From Dehalococcoidia bacterium (GTDB taxonomy: Bacteria > Chloroflexota > Dehalococcoidia > SM23-28-2 > HRBIN24): a stretch of 64,000 bases of DNA. Below are positions 57,986 through 64,000 of this stretch, in pieces (the stretch's first letter is position 1; every line of letters begins with the position of its first letter). The position numbers and the translations under genes are program-made. Under the pieces are notes generated by a model. That model was not told the origin of the DNA and ran no database searches. It saw nothing but the letters and a program-made list of their open reading frames with translations. The DNA lies in the NCBI GenBank assembly GCA_032249735.1, contig JAVVHA010000013.1, forward strand, positions 1 to 64,000. The letters are read 5' to 3'.

Positions 57986-58137
57986 CCTTCGTCCTCCTCT
58001 TCCCCCAGCAAGGCGAGCATGGCCGCTAGGGACTCCGGGGGGAGGCGGGAGGCCACCTCCACCACCCCCAGGGCCAGGCATAGGGCCACCACGTCCCATC
58101 TGCCCGTCTCCACTGCCACCGTCATCAACGAGGCCAT
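57982..58137 (-). CDS. Small protein of unknown function (51 aa)
   Basis: 51 residues, MASLMTVAVETGRWDVVALC at the start and a strongly acidic end (LLGEEEDEG). It has a hydrophobic helix that is probably too short and interrupted for a membrane anchor. The ATG at 58137 has a strong SD, GGAGGTGA, seven bases upstream, and its stop overlaps the next start, so it is probably translated. Confidence 0.65.
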   Translation of the reverse strand: MASLMTVAVETGRWDVVALCLALGVVEVASRLPPESLAAMLALLGEEEDEG

Positions 58138-58140
58138 GGC

Positions 58141-58443
58141 TTATTCACCTCCCAAGCTCACGGTGCGCCGCAGGATGAGGAGGGAGATGGCGACCATGCC
58201 TACCAGGGCCAGCCCACGCACCCAGCCCCAGAGGGGGCCACCCTGGCCCCACCCATGCCCACCCGCCGTCAGAAGAAGGACGCTCTCGGCCAGCGGGCCC
58301 AGGCACACTAGGAGGAGGGCACCTGCCGCCACCCGATAAGGTGGTCGCCTCCTCTCACCCAGGAGGTAGAGGAGGAAGTATAGGCTGTTGAAGGCGGCCG
58401 AGAGGCCGATGACCGTCTCCAGGGCTGCTGGCCAGGGCGCCAT
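58141..58443 (-). CDS. Small membrane protein with three membrane segments
   Basis: 100 residues from ATG 58443. Three hydrophobic segments (about 7-27, 37-57, 74-92), the size and topology of a phage holin, though I see no sequence motif. SD AGGTGGGGGAG precedes the ATG; a GTG at 58452 is an alternative. First gene of the small-gene cluster. Confidence 0.65.
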   Translation of the reverse strand: MAPWPAALETVIGLSAAFNSLYFLLYLLGERRRPPYRVAAGALLLVCLGPLAESVLLLTAGGHGWGQGGPLWGWVRGLALVGMVAISLLILRRTVSLGGE

Positions 58444-58504
58444 CTCCCCCACCTGCCGCCCATCCTAGGCAGTGGGGTCCCCTATTACCAATAGAGCCCT
58501 GGCA

Positions 58505-58849
58505 CTAGCCCTCGGGGCCCAAGTGTCGGCCCCCTAGAACGTGCATGTGCAGGTGGTATATGAGCTGCCCCCCGTGCTCCCGCACGTTGATGGCCAGCCG
58601 GTAGCCCTTCTCGGCGATCCCTTCCTGCTGAGCCACCTTCTTGGCCACCATGAACATGCGCGCCAGCAGGGGGCCGTGCTCCTCCCCTATCTCTTGGGCG
58701 CTGGGGATGTGCTCCTTGGGGATGACCATGAAGTGCACAGGCGCCCGGGGATGGATATCGCGGATGGCGAACACCAGGTCGTCCTCGTAAAGCTTCTGGG
58801 TGGGCACCTCGCCCCTGACCATCCTGCAGAAGAGGCATTCCTGGGTCAT
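58505..58849 (-). CDS. HIT-family (histidine triad) hydrolase
   Basis: 114 residues: 'ECLFCRMVRGEVPTQKLYEDDLVFAIRDIHPRAPVHFMVIPKEHIPS' and the triad 'QLIYHLHMHVLGGRHLG' (H-x-H-x-H). HinT-type nucleotide phosphoramidase; the CxxC at the N-terminus ('CLFC') is common in this group. Start ATG 58849. A terminator hairpin separates it from the acyl-CoA dehydrogenase upstream. Confidence 0.95.
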   Translation of the reverse strand: MTQECLFCRMVRGEVPTQKLYEDDLVFAIRDIHPRAPVHFMVIPKEHIPSAQEIGEEHGPLLARMFMVAKKVAQQEGIAEKGYRLAINVREHGGQLIYHLHMHVLGGRHLGPEG

Positions 58850-58884
58850 GGCCACCACCCCCGACCTTCGCTAGCCGCGCCAAC

Positions 58885-58914
58885 AAAAGGGGGGCCGGCC
58901 ATCTGCCGGCCCCC
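58885..58914 (-). terminator. Rho-independent terminator after the acyl-CoA dehydrogenase at 58922
   Basis: A 10-bp perfect stem (GGGGGCCGGC / GCCGGCCCCC; 58890-58899 and 58905-58914) with a 5-base loop. On the minus strand it is followed by C and TTTT (58888-58885). It lies eight bases after the dehydrogenase stop. Confidence 0.75.
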
Positions 58915-58921
58915 GCCCTAG

Positions 58922-60058
58922 TTATATCTCCAGCTTCTGGGCCACCAGCTCGCGGTGGTAGTCGGCGTCACCCCACATGAGCTCCATCCACTTCTGGCGG
59001 CGGAAGTAGAGCTGGATCTTGTAGTCCTTGGTGAAGCCGATGCCGCCGTGGATCTGTTGGCCGTGAGCCACCACCCGCCGTGAGGCCTCGCTGCACCAGG
59101 CCTTGGCCATAGAGACCATGAGCTCGGCATCGGGCTCGTTCTCCTGCAGGCACCATGCCGCCTTATAGGTGATGAAGCGGCAGCCGTCTACATCGATGAT
59201 GGCGTCGGCTAGCTTGTGCTGGATGGCCTGGAAGGAGCCGATAGGGCGTCCGAACTGCACCCGCTCCTTGGCGTAGTTGAGGGTGATGTCGAAGTCCTGC
59301 TGAGCCAGCCCCACCAGGTAAGCGCAGGCGGCTACCGCCGCCAGGAGCTGGGTACGGTGGACCACTGGCCACCCATTGCCCTCCTCCCCCAGCAGGTTCT
59401 CCTGCGGCACCCGCACGTTCTCGAAGGTCACCTCGCACTGCTTATCGGAGGCGATGGTACGTAGGAGCTCGAACTTGATGCCCGGGCTCCTGGAGTCCAC
59501 CAAGAAGAGGGATATGCCCTCCTCTGGGCTCGAGCCCCTGCCGGTGCGCGCCACCACCACCATGTAATCGGTGACGTGGGCATCCTGCACGAACAGCTTG
59601 ATGCCGTTGAGGACGTACTCCTGGCCCTCCCGCCGGGCCGTCAGCTCCACGCCTTCAGCGTCCCACCGGGCCGAGGGCTCCGTGAGGGCCATGGTCATGA
59701 TGAGCTCACCACTGGCGATGCGGGGCAAAAACCTCTGCTTCTGCTCCTGGTTGCCGGCCAGCATGATGGGGTAGGCCCCCAGCACCACTGTGGGGATGAA
59801 GGGCCCCGGCACCAGGAAGCGGCCGAACTCCTCCAGGAGCACCGCCAGGTCGGTGATGCGCATGCCGGCGCCCCCATACTCCTCGGGGATGATGAGGCCC
59901 ATCCACCCTTGCTCGGCCATCTTCCGCCACAGCTCGGGGGAGTAGCCCTTCTCGTCCTCCTCCATCTCCCGCACCAGCTGCTCGGGGCACTCCTTCTCCA
60001 GAAAGTCGCGGGCAAAGTTGCGGAGCATCTCCTGCTGCTCGTCCAAACCCAGGTCCAT
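58922..60058 (-). CDS. Acyl-CoA dehydrogenase family protein (first copy)
   Basis: 378 residues. It has the FAD-type fold with 'EEYGGAGMRITDLAVLLEEFGR', 'ALTEPSARWDAEGVELTARREGQEYVLNGIKLFVQDAHVTDYMVVVART' and the late 'QIHGGIGFTKDYKIQLYFRR'. The C-terminal 'FRRQKWMELMWGDADYHRELVAQKLEI' is unlike the other dehydrogenases in this window, which end 'TSEIQRN'. The usual catalytic Glu position is not obvious. It probably dehydrogenates a bulky acyl-CoA, perhaps as partner of the neighbour. SD GGAGGTGA precedes the ATG; a possible promoter lies upstream, and a strong terminator follows. Confidence 0.92.
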   Translation of the reverse strand: MDLGLDEQQEMLRNFARDFLEKECPEQLVREMEEDEKGYSPELWRKMAEQGWMGLIIPEEYGGAGMRITDLAVLLEEFGRFLVPGPFIPTVVLGAYPIMLAGNQEQKQRFLPRIASGELIMTMALTEPSARWDAEGVELTARREGQEYVLNGIKLFVQDAHVTDYMVVVARTGRGSSPEEGISLFLVDSRSPGIKFELLRTIASDKQCEVTFENVRVPQENLLGEEGNGWPVVHRTQLLAAVAACAYLVGLAQQDFDITLNYAKERVQFGRPIGSFQAIQHKLADAIIDVDGCRFITYKAAWCLQENEPDAELMVSMAKAWCSEASRRVVAHGQQIHGGIGFTKDYKIQLYFRRQKWMELMWGDADYHRELVAQKLEI

Positions 60059-60103
60059 GACTCACCTCCACATGGCGTTTGCTTCCAACCCCTTCGAACC
60101 TCT

Positions 60104-60131
60104 ATTATGCCCTCACTCACCCTCTGGGCAA
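60104..60131 (-). promoter_or_regulatory. Possible promoter of the acyl-CoA dehydrogenase at 58922
   Basis: On the minus strand TTGCCC (60131-60126) and CATAAT (60109-60104) are 16 bases apart. TTGCCC overlaps the coding end of the preceding dehydrogenase, where it encodes part of the conserved 'GLPRG', so it may be chance. Confidence 0.3.
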
Positions 60132-61289
60132 CCCGAGGCCACGGATGGCGATGAGGTTCCGCTGGATCTCCGATGTGCCCCCTCCCACCACCATGGCCGT
60201 CATCCATAGGTATTGCCGCTCGAAACGGCCCCGCAGGCGCGCCCACTTGGAACGGGGCCGTAGCTGACCGTAGAGCCCCAGCACCGAGATGCCCGTGCGG
60301 GCCAGGCGCAGGCCCGTCTCCGTGTTGTAAAGCTTGGCGATGGAGGCCTCGTATGTGGGCACTTGCCCTCGCACCTGCACCGAGACCACATGGTAGGAGA
60401 GGAGCCTACCCACCTCTATCTCCACCGCCATATCTGCCAGCTTGTAACGCACGCGGGGGTCGCGGCGAAGGTGGGCCTGCTCTGGCGGGGCCTCTCGCAC
60501 ATACTCCACCAACTGCTCCAGCAGAGCCCGGGAGGCCGCCGCCCCCCCGATGGACGACCGCTCGAAGTTGAGGGTGGTGGTGGCCATGTACCAGCCCCGG
60601 TTCTCCTCCCCCAAGAGACAGCGCGCCGGCACCCGCACGTCCTCAAAGAAGACCTGGTTGAAGCCGTGGTTGTCCATCATGTCGATGAGGGGTTGTATGC
60701 GGATGCCCGGCGTCCGCATGTCCAACAGGAAGTAGGAGATGCCCTTGTGCTTGGGGGCGTCGGGATCGGTGCGGGCCAGCAGGATCATCCAGTCGGCCCT
60801 GTGGGCGCCCGATGTCCAGATCTTCTGGCCGTTGATGACGTACTCGTCGCCGTCCCGCACCGCCCGCGTCTGCAGGTTGGCCAGGTCAGATCCGGCGTTG
60901 GGCTCCGAGAACCCCTGGCACCACATGACCTCCGCCCGGGCGATGCGGGGCAGGTGCTCCCGCTTCTGCTCCTCGGTGCCATAGACGATGATGGTGGGCC
61001 CCGCCCAGTCCGTCCCGATGGTGATGTAGCCCAGAGGCGCACGGTGGTAGGCCATCTCCTCCCGGAAGATGAGTTGCTGCCACAGGCTCAGCCCCAGCCC
61101 GCCATATTCCTTGGGCCAGTGGGGCACCACCCAGTTTTTCTTGGCCAGACGGCGGGCGAACTCCTTAGCGAACTCCCACCCCTGCTCCTCCTCCACCTGG
61201 GACTCCCAGTCGGAGGGCAAGTTTTCACGCAGCCAGGCCCGCACCTCCTGCCGCCAGGCTTCCTCCTCTGCACTCAGGCGAAAATCCAT
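60117..61289 (-). CDS. Acyl-CoA dehydrogenase family protein (second copy)
   Basis: 390 residues: 'RLAKKNWVVPHWPKEYGGLGLSLWQQLIFREEMAYHRAPLG', 'WCQGFSEPNAGSDLANLQTRAVRDGDEYVINGQKIWTSGAHRADWMILLARTD' and the C-terminal 'GGGTSEIQRNLIAIRGLGLPRG'. The FAD-binding and substrate-loop motifs match the large acyl-CoA dehydrogenases of steroid and branched-chain side-chain degradation (FadE-like). ATG 61289 with GGAGGGTAG upstream. It is driven by a TTGCCC-17-TATGCT promoter at 61313-61341 that forms an inverted repeat with the promoter of the divergent CaiB gene. Confidence 0.95.
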   Translation of the reverse strand: MDFRLSAEEEAWRQEVRAWLRENLPSDWESQVEEEQGWEFAKEFARRLAKKNWVVPHWPKEYGGLGLSLWQQLIFREEMAYHRAPLGYITIGTDWAGPTIIVYGTEEQKREHLPRIARAEVMWCQGFSEPNAGSDLANLQTRAVRDGDEYVINGQKIWTSGAHRADWMILLARTDPDAPKHKGISYFLLDMRTPGIRIQPLIDMMDNHGFNQVFFEDVRVPARCLLGEENRGWYMATTTLNFERSSIGGAAASRALLEQLVEYVREAPPEQAHLRRDPRVRYKLADMAVEIEVGRLLSYHVVSVQVRGQVPTYEASIAKLYNTETGLRLARTGISVLGLYGQLRPRSKWARLRGRFERQYLWMTAMVVGGGTSEIQRNLIAIRGLGLPRG

Positions 61290-61312
61290 GCCACTACCCT
61301 CCGCCTGGGGTC

Positions 61313-61341
61313 AGCATATATGACCCGTACGTCAGGGGCAA
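61313..61341 (-). promoter_or_regulatory. Promoter of the acyl-CoA dehydrogenase operon (minus)
   Basis: TTGCCC (61341-61336 on the minus strand) and TATGCT (61318-61313) are 17 bases apart, giving a start near 61306 and a leader of about 17 bases with an SD. It is divergent to the CaiB promoter, and the two -35 boxes lie in a perfect 7-bp inverted repeat. Confidence 0.5.
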
Positions 61342-61353
61342 GACCCCTTGCCC
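61336..61353. repeat. Inverted repeat holding two divergent -35 boxes
   Basis: GGGCAAG (61336-61342), four bases ACCC, and CTTGCCC (61347-61353) form a perfect 7-bp inverted repeat. Each arm contains the TTGCCC -35 of one of the two divergent promoters. A bound repressor here could switch off both operons at once. Confidence 0.7.
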
Positions 61354-61375
61354 GCGGCGCCTCTATGAAGATAAT
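61348..61375 (+). promoter_or_regulatory. Promoter of the CaiB-type CoA-transferase gene (plus)
   Basis: TTGCCC (61348-61353) and GATAAT (61370-61375) are 16 bases apart. The start, near 61382, leaves a 29-base leader with SD GGGAGGT for the ATG at 61411, and argues against the ATG at 61387. Confidence 0.5.
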
Positions 61376-61410
61376 ACAGTTATCAAATGGCACTCCCGGG
61401 AGGTGGCCTT

Positions 61411-62616
61411 ATGGCTGGCCCATTGGCAGGCATCAAGGTGGTAGAGCTAGGCTTCTGGGTGGCCGGGCCCTCGGCGGCAGCCATCCTGGCCGATTGGGGG
61501 GCGGAGGTCATCAAGATAGAGCCCCCCAACGGCGACCCCTTTAGGGGGCTGTTCGCCTCCGTCTTTGGCTCGCCCATCCCCATCAACCCTCCTTTCGAGC
61601 AGGATAACCGGGGCAAGCGCAGCATCGCCCTGGACCTGTCCAAGGAGGAGGGCCAGGGGATCGCCCGTCGCCTCGTGGCCGACGCCGACGTGTTCATCAC
61701 CAACGTCCGGCCCCACGCCCTGAAGGCTGCTGGGCTCACTTACGAGGAGCTATCGGCCCTTAACCCCCGGCTGGTCTATTGCCATATCACGGGCTACGGC
61801 GCAGGCCACGATGAGGAGGAGCGGGCAGCCTATGACATCGGCGCCTTCTGGTCGCGGGGGGCGGTGGGGGCCATGCTCGCTCCCCCAGGTCATCCCCCGC
61901 CCCAGCAGCGTGGGGGCATGGGCGACCACATGGCCGGGCAGAGCGCTGCCGGGGCCATCGCCGCCGCCCTCTTCCACCGCCAGCGCACCGGCCAAGGGCA
62001 GAAGGTGGAGGTCTCCCTGGTGAGGGTGGGGGCCTATATGATGAGTTGGGACATCACCCTCGCCCTTCGCCTCGGTGTCCCTGTCATACCATACGACCGC
62101 CATCACCATATAAACCCCCTCATCAACTGCTATCAGGCCAAGGACGGCCGCTGGTTCTGGCTTCTGCACCTGCAGGCCGACCGCCACTGGCCCAACGTAT
62201 GCCGCGCCATCGGCCGCCCCGACCTTTTGGAGGACCCCAGGTTCGCCGACATCGAAAAGCGCCGGGACAACGCCCCCGACCTGGTGGCCGAGCTAGACAA
62301 GGAGTTCGCCAAGAAGACCTTGGAGGAATGGGCTGAGGTCTTCCAGCGCGAGGACGTGTGGTGGGCCCCTGTCAACACCGTCGATGACCTCCTAAGGGAC
62401 CCAGTGGTGGAGAAGGCGGGCATCCTGGTGGACGTTCCGGCGGGCGATGGCACCTCCTTCAAGCTGGTGGCTGCCCCTGCCACCTTTCACGCCACCCCTG
62501 CCGCTCCCAAGGGGCCGCCACCCGAGCTGGGCCAGCACACAGAAGAGATCCTCCTGGAGCTGGGCTACGATTGGGATGCCATCGTAGCCCTCAAGGAGAG
62601 GGGCGTCATACCCTAA
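61411..62616 (+). CDS. CaiB/BaiF CoA-transferase (class III)
   Basis: 401 residues. It transfers CoA between acids. 'GPLAGIKVVELGFWVAGPSAAAILADWGAEVIKIEPPNGDPFRGL' is the CoA-binding start and 'YDIGAFWSRGAVGAML' contains the catalytic Asp ('AYDIGAF'). The second domain has 'AKDGRWFWLLHLQADRHWPNVCRAIGRPDLLEDPRF' and 'FQREDVWWAPVNTVDDLLRDP'. Probably links a specific acyl-CoA or bile/steroid-like acid to the dehydrogenases. ATG 61411, with GGGAGGT upstream. Confidence 0.95.
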   Translation: MAGPLAGIKVVELGFWVAGPSAAAILADWGAEVIKIEPPNGDPFRGLFASVFGSPIPINPPFEQDNRGKRSIALDLSKEEGQGIARRLVADADVFITNVRPHALKAAGLTYEELSALNPRLVYCHITGYGAGHDEEERAAYDIGAFWSRGAVGAMLAPPGHPPPQQRGGMGDHMAGQSAAGAIAAALFHRQRTGQGQKVEVSLVRVGAYMMSWDITLALRLGVPVIPYDRHHHINPLINCYQAKDGRWFWLLHLQADRHWPNVCRAIGRPDLLEDPRFADIEKRRDNAPDLVAELDKEFAKKTLEEWAEVFQREDVWWAPVNTVDDLLRDPVVEKAGILVDVPAGDGTSFKLVAAPATFHATPAAPKGPPPELGQHTEEILLELGYDWDAIVALKERGVIP

Positions 62617-62663
62617 ACGGGGCGGCCCTCCCTGGCCCAGAGGTGGGGCAAGCTCCCCTTTGT

Positions 62664-63848
62664 CTATCCTCTGGGCAGGCCCAGCCCCCTGGTGGCGATG
62701 ATGTTGCGCTGGATCTCCGAGGTGCCGCCGGCAATGGTGCTGGCCACCGTCATCATATAGGCCATGGCGAAGCGCCCATGCAGGCGGGCCCACCGGCCCG
62801 ACTCCGGCCGCACCTGCCCATAAAGGCCCATGATCTTAACGCCCGTGTTGGCCAGCCTCTGGGCCAGCTCCGAGCTGAAAAGCTTGGTTATGGAGGCCTC
62901 GGCATTGGGGATCTGGCCCCGCGCCTGCATGGACGTCACCCTATATGAGAGGTAACGCCCCACCTCCACCTCCACCGCCCTGTCAGCCAGGGCGTAGCGC
63001 ACCCACCCCTGAGCTATGAGGGGCTGGCCCAACACCTTCGTCTCCCGACAGTAAACCACCAGGTCGTCCAGGTCCCGCTTGAGGCTGGCCACCGCCCCGA
63101 TACCCGATCGCTCGAAGTCCAGCAGCGCCGCCCCTAGATACCAGCCCCGGTTCTCCTCCCCCACCAGATTCTTGGCCGGGATGCGCACATCCTCAAAGAA
63201 CACCTGGTTAAAGCTGTGGATGCCCGCCATGTTGATGATGGGCTGGACACGGATGCCAGGGGCGTTCATGGGGGCCAGGAAGAAGCTGATGCCCTTGTGC
63301 TTGGGGGCGTTGGGGTCGGTGCGCGCCAGGAAGAAGATCCAGTCCGCCCGGTGGGCCCCGGTGGTCCAGATCTTCTGACCATTGATGACGTACTCATCGC
63401 CGTCCCGCACCGCCCGCGTCTGCAGGCTGGCCAGGTCGGACCCGGAGCCTGGCTCGGACCAACCCTGGCACCAGGTCACCTCCGCCCGGGCGATGCGGGG
63501 CAAGTGCTCCCGCTTCTGCTCCTCGGTGCCGTACAGCATAAGGATGGGGCCCAGCATGTTGATGCCGAAGACGGCGTTGCCCAAGGGGGCACGGTGGTAG
63601 CCCAGCTCCTCCCGCAGCACCATCTGCTCCCACAGCCCCATGTCCGACCCGCCATACTCCTTGGGCCAATGGGGGACAAGCCATCCCCTCTCTGCCAGCT
63701 TCTTTTGGAACTGGCGGGAGAGCTCCCACTCCTCGTCGCTTCCCAGCTCGAACTCCCCCGCGTACCACTCCGCAGGCAGCTCCTTGCGCAGAAACTCCCT
63801 TATCTCCCTGCGAAAGGCCTCCTGCTCCGGCGTGAAGCGAAAGTCCAT
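62664..63848 (-). CDS. Acyl-CoA dehydrogenase family protein (third copy)
   Basis: 394 residues, closely related to the copy at 60117: 'AERGWLVPHWPKEYGGSDMGLWEQMVLREELGYHRAPLG', 'WCQGWSEPGSGSDLASLQTRAVRDGDEYVINGQKIWTTGAHRADWIFFLARTD' and 'AGGTSEIQRNIIATRGLGLPRG'. The two are paralogues from duplication. Start ATG 63848, 18 bases after the stop of the fourth dehydrogenase gene, so it belongs to an operon that runs out of the window. It converges with the CaiB gene 48 bases away without a clear terminator. Confidence 0.95.
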   Translation of the reverse strand: MDFRFTPEQEAFRREIREFLRKELPAEWYAGEFELGSDEEWELSRQFQKKLAERGWLVPHWPKEYGGSDMGLWEQMVLREELGYHRAPLGNAVFGINMLGPILMLYGTEEQKREHLPRIARAEVTWCQGWSEPGSGSDLASLQTRAVRDGDEYVINGQKIWTTGAHRADWIFFLARTDPNAPKHKGISFFLAPMNAPGIRVQPIINMAGIHSFNQVFFEDVRIPAKNLVGEENRGWYLGAALLDFERSGIGAVASLKRDLDDLVVYCRETKVLGQPLIAQGWVRYALADRAVEVEVGRYLSYRVTSMQARGQIPNAEASITKLFSSELAQRLANTGVKIMGLYGQVRPESGRWARLHGRFAMAYMMTVASTIAGGTSEIQRNIIATRGLGLPRG

Positions 63849-63866
63849 GGCCGCTTCCCTCCTTCC

Positions 63867-64000
63867 TTAGTCGCCCCTGGGCAGCCCCAGCCCCCTGGTG
63901 GCGATGACGTTGCGCTGGATCTCCGAGGTACCACCCTCGATGGTGTTGGCCACTGAGCGCAAGTACATGAACTCCACCCTCCCTCGCAGGGGCGACCACT
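63867..64000 (-). CDS. Acyl-CoA dehydrogenase family protein (fourth copy), only C-terminus in window
   Basis: Only the last ~44 residues are visible: 'GRVEFMYLRSVANTIEGGTSEIQRNVIATRGLGLPRGD'. This is the C-terminus typical of the dehydrogenases at 60117 and 62664. The rest lies beyond base 64000. Upstream gene of the operon that includes 62664. Confidence 0.88.
   Translation of the reverse strand, partial: WSPLRGRVEFMYLRSVANTIEGGTSEIQRNVIATRGLGLPRGD

Noticed and set aside
1-64000. tRNA, rRNA, CRISPR array, IS element or prophage
   Set aside because: No T-loop (GGTTCGAATCC-like) with matching acceptor stem, no rRNA-like sequence, no regularly spaced repeats and no transposase in any frame. 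Only single phage-like small genes are seen, not a prophage.

Overview
The window is GC-rich, densely coded bacterial DNA with no rRNA, tRNA, CRISPR array or insertion sequence that I could find. The gene content best fits a free-living, lipid-degrading member of the Chloroflexota, probably close to Dehalococcoidia. The pointers are many acyl-CoA dehydrogenases and CaiB-type CoA-transferases, ETF with a membrane Fe-S oxidoreductase, a CbbQ/CbbO (NorQ/NorD) pair, an F420-type PPOX protein, a MshA-like glycosyltransferase, and several proteins in families I associate with this phylum. The taxon is an inference from content; no phylogenetic marker was compared.

Layout. 1-2068 (minus) is a lipid/CoA operon: nitronate monooxygenase (cut by the window edge), a DUF35 zinc-ribbon/OB protein and a thiolase-like protein. 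2268-11379 holds pncB, two lipoproteins, a MobA-like nucleotidyltransferase, ribD, an MBL hydrolase, dcd, a SIMPL protein, signal peptidase I and an F420-type PPOX protein. 11536-20488 carries a nitroreductase, a stand-alone integrase-type SAM-like protein beside a perfect palindrome, DinB, a protein of unknown family, a YprB-like exonuclease, an HtrA-type lipoprotein protease, a BtuF-like protein, an alpha/beta hydrolase, HtpX and an ACT-domain malic enzyme. 20636-25375 is the VWA/MoxR pair plus coaE. 25462-29590 is etfB-etfA and the membrane Fe-S protein expected to pass electrons from acyl-CoA dehydrogenases to quinone. 29682-34652 has an Eis-like acetyltransferase, acyl-CoA ligase, two enoyl-CoA hydratases and, between these, two small paralogous proteins. 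34736-38996 has small membrane ORFs, an eight-helix membrane protein, glyA, a nucleotidyltransferase-like protein and comF. 39076-43118 has moaD, moaE, a Nudix hydrolase and a PAS-GGDEF-EAL protein.

43232-51628 is one long plus-strand run: rpsF-ssb-rpsR, a peptidyl-prolyl isomerase, hom, a coiled-coil protein, thrC, folE, a FemAB-like acetyltransferase, a MshA-like glycosyltransferase and an orphan CoA-transferase-like domain. 51625-56889 has two permeases, a lipoprotein PBP and a zincin. 56891-58443 is a tightly coupled set of four very small genes leading into a class II aldolase. 58505-64000 is a HIT protein followed by a second lipid block of four acyl-CoA dehydrogenases and a CaiB-type CoA-transferase, controlled at least partly from a divergent promoter region whose two -35 boxes form an inverted repeat.

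How it fits together: acyl-CoA ligase, dehydrogenases, hydratases, thiolase and CoA-transferases make a (possibly xenobiotic or steroid-like) acyl-CoA degradation network. EtfBA and the Fe-S oxidoreductase drain its electrons to the membrane. The remainder is housekeeping: NAD, riboflavin, CoA, pterin and molybdopterin cofactors, threonine and serine metabolism, and envelope proteolysis.

Most interesting for follow-up: the palindrome plus orphan SAM-like protein (12345-12745), the four-gene small-protein cluster (57484-58443), the duplicated small proteins between hydratases (33378-33880), the MoaD tail that runs past its Gly-Gly and overlaps moaE in the +1 frame, the orphan NorQ/NorD pair, and the inverted-repeat divergent promoter at 61313-61375.
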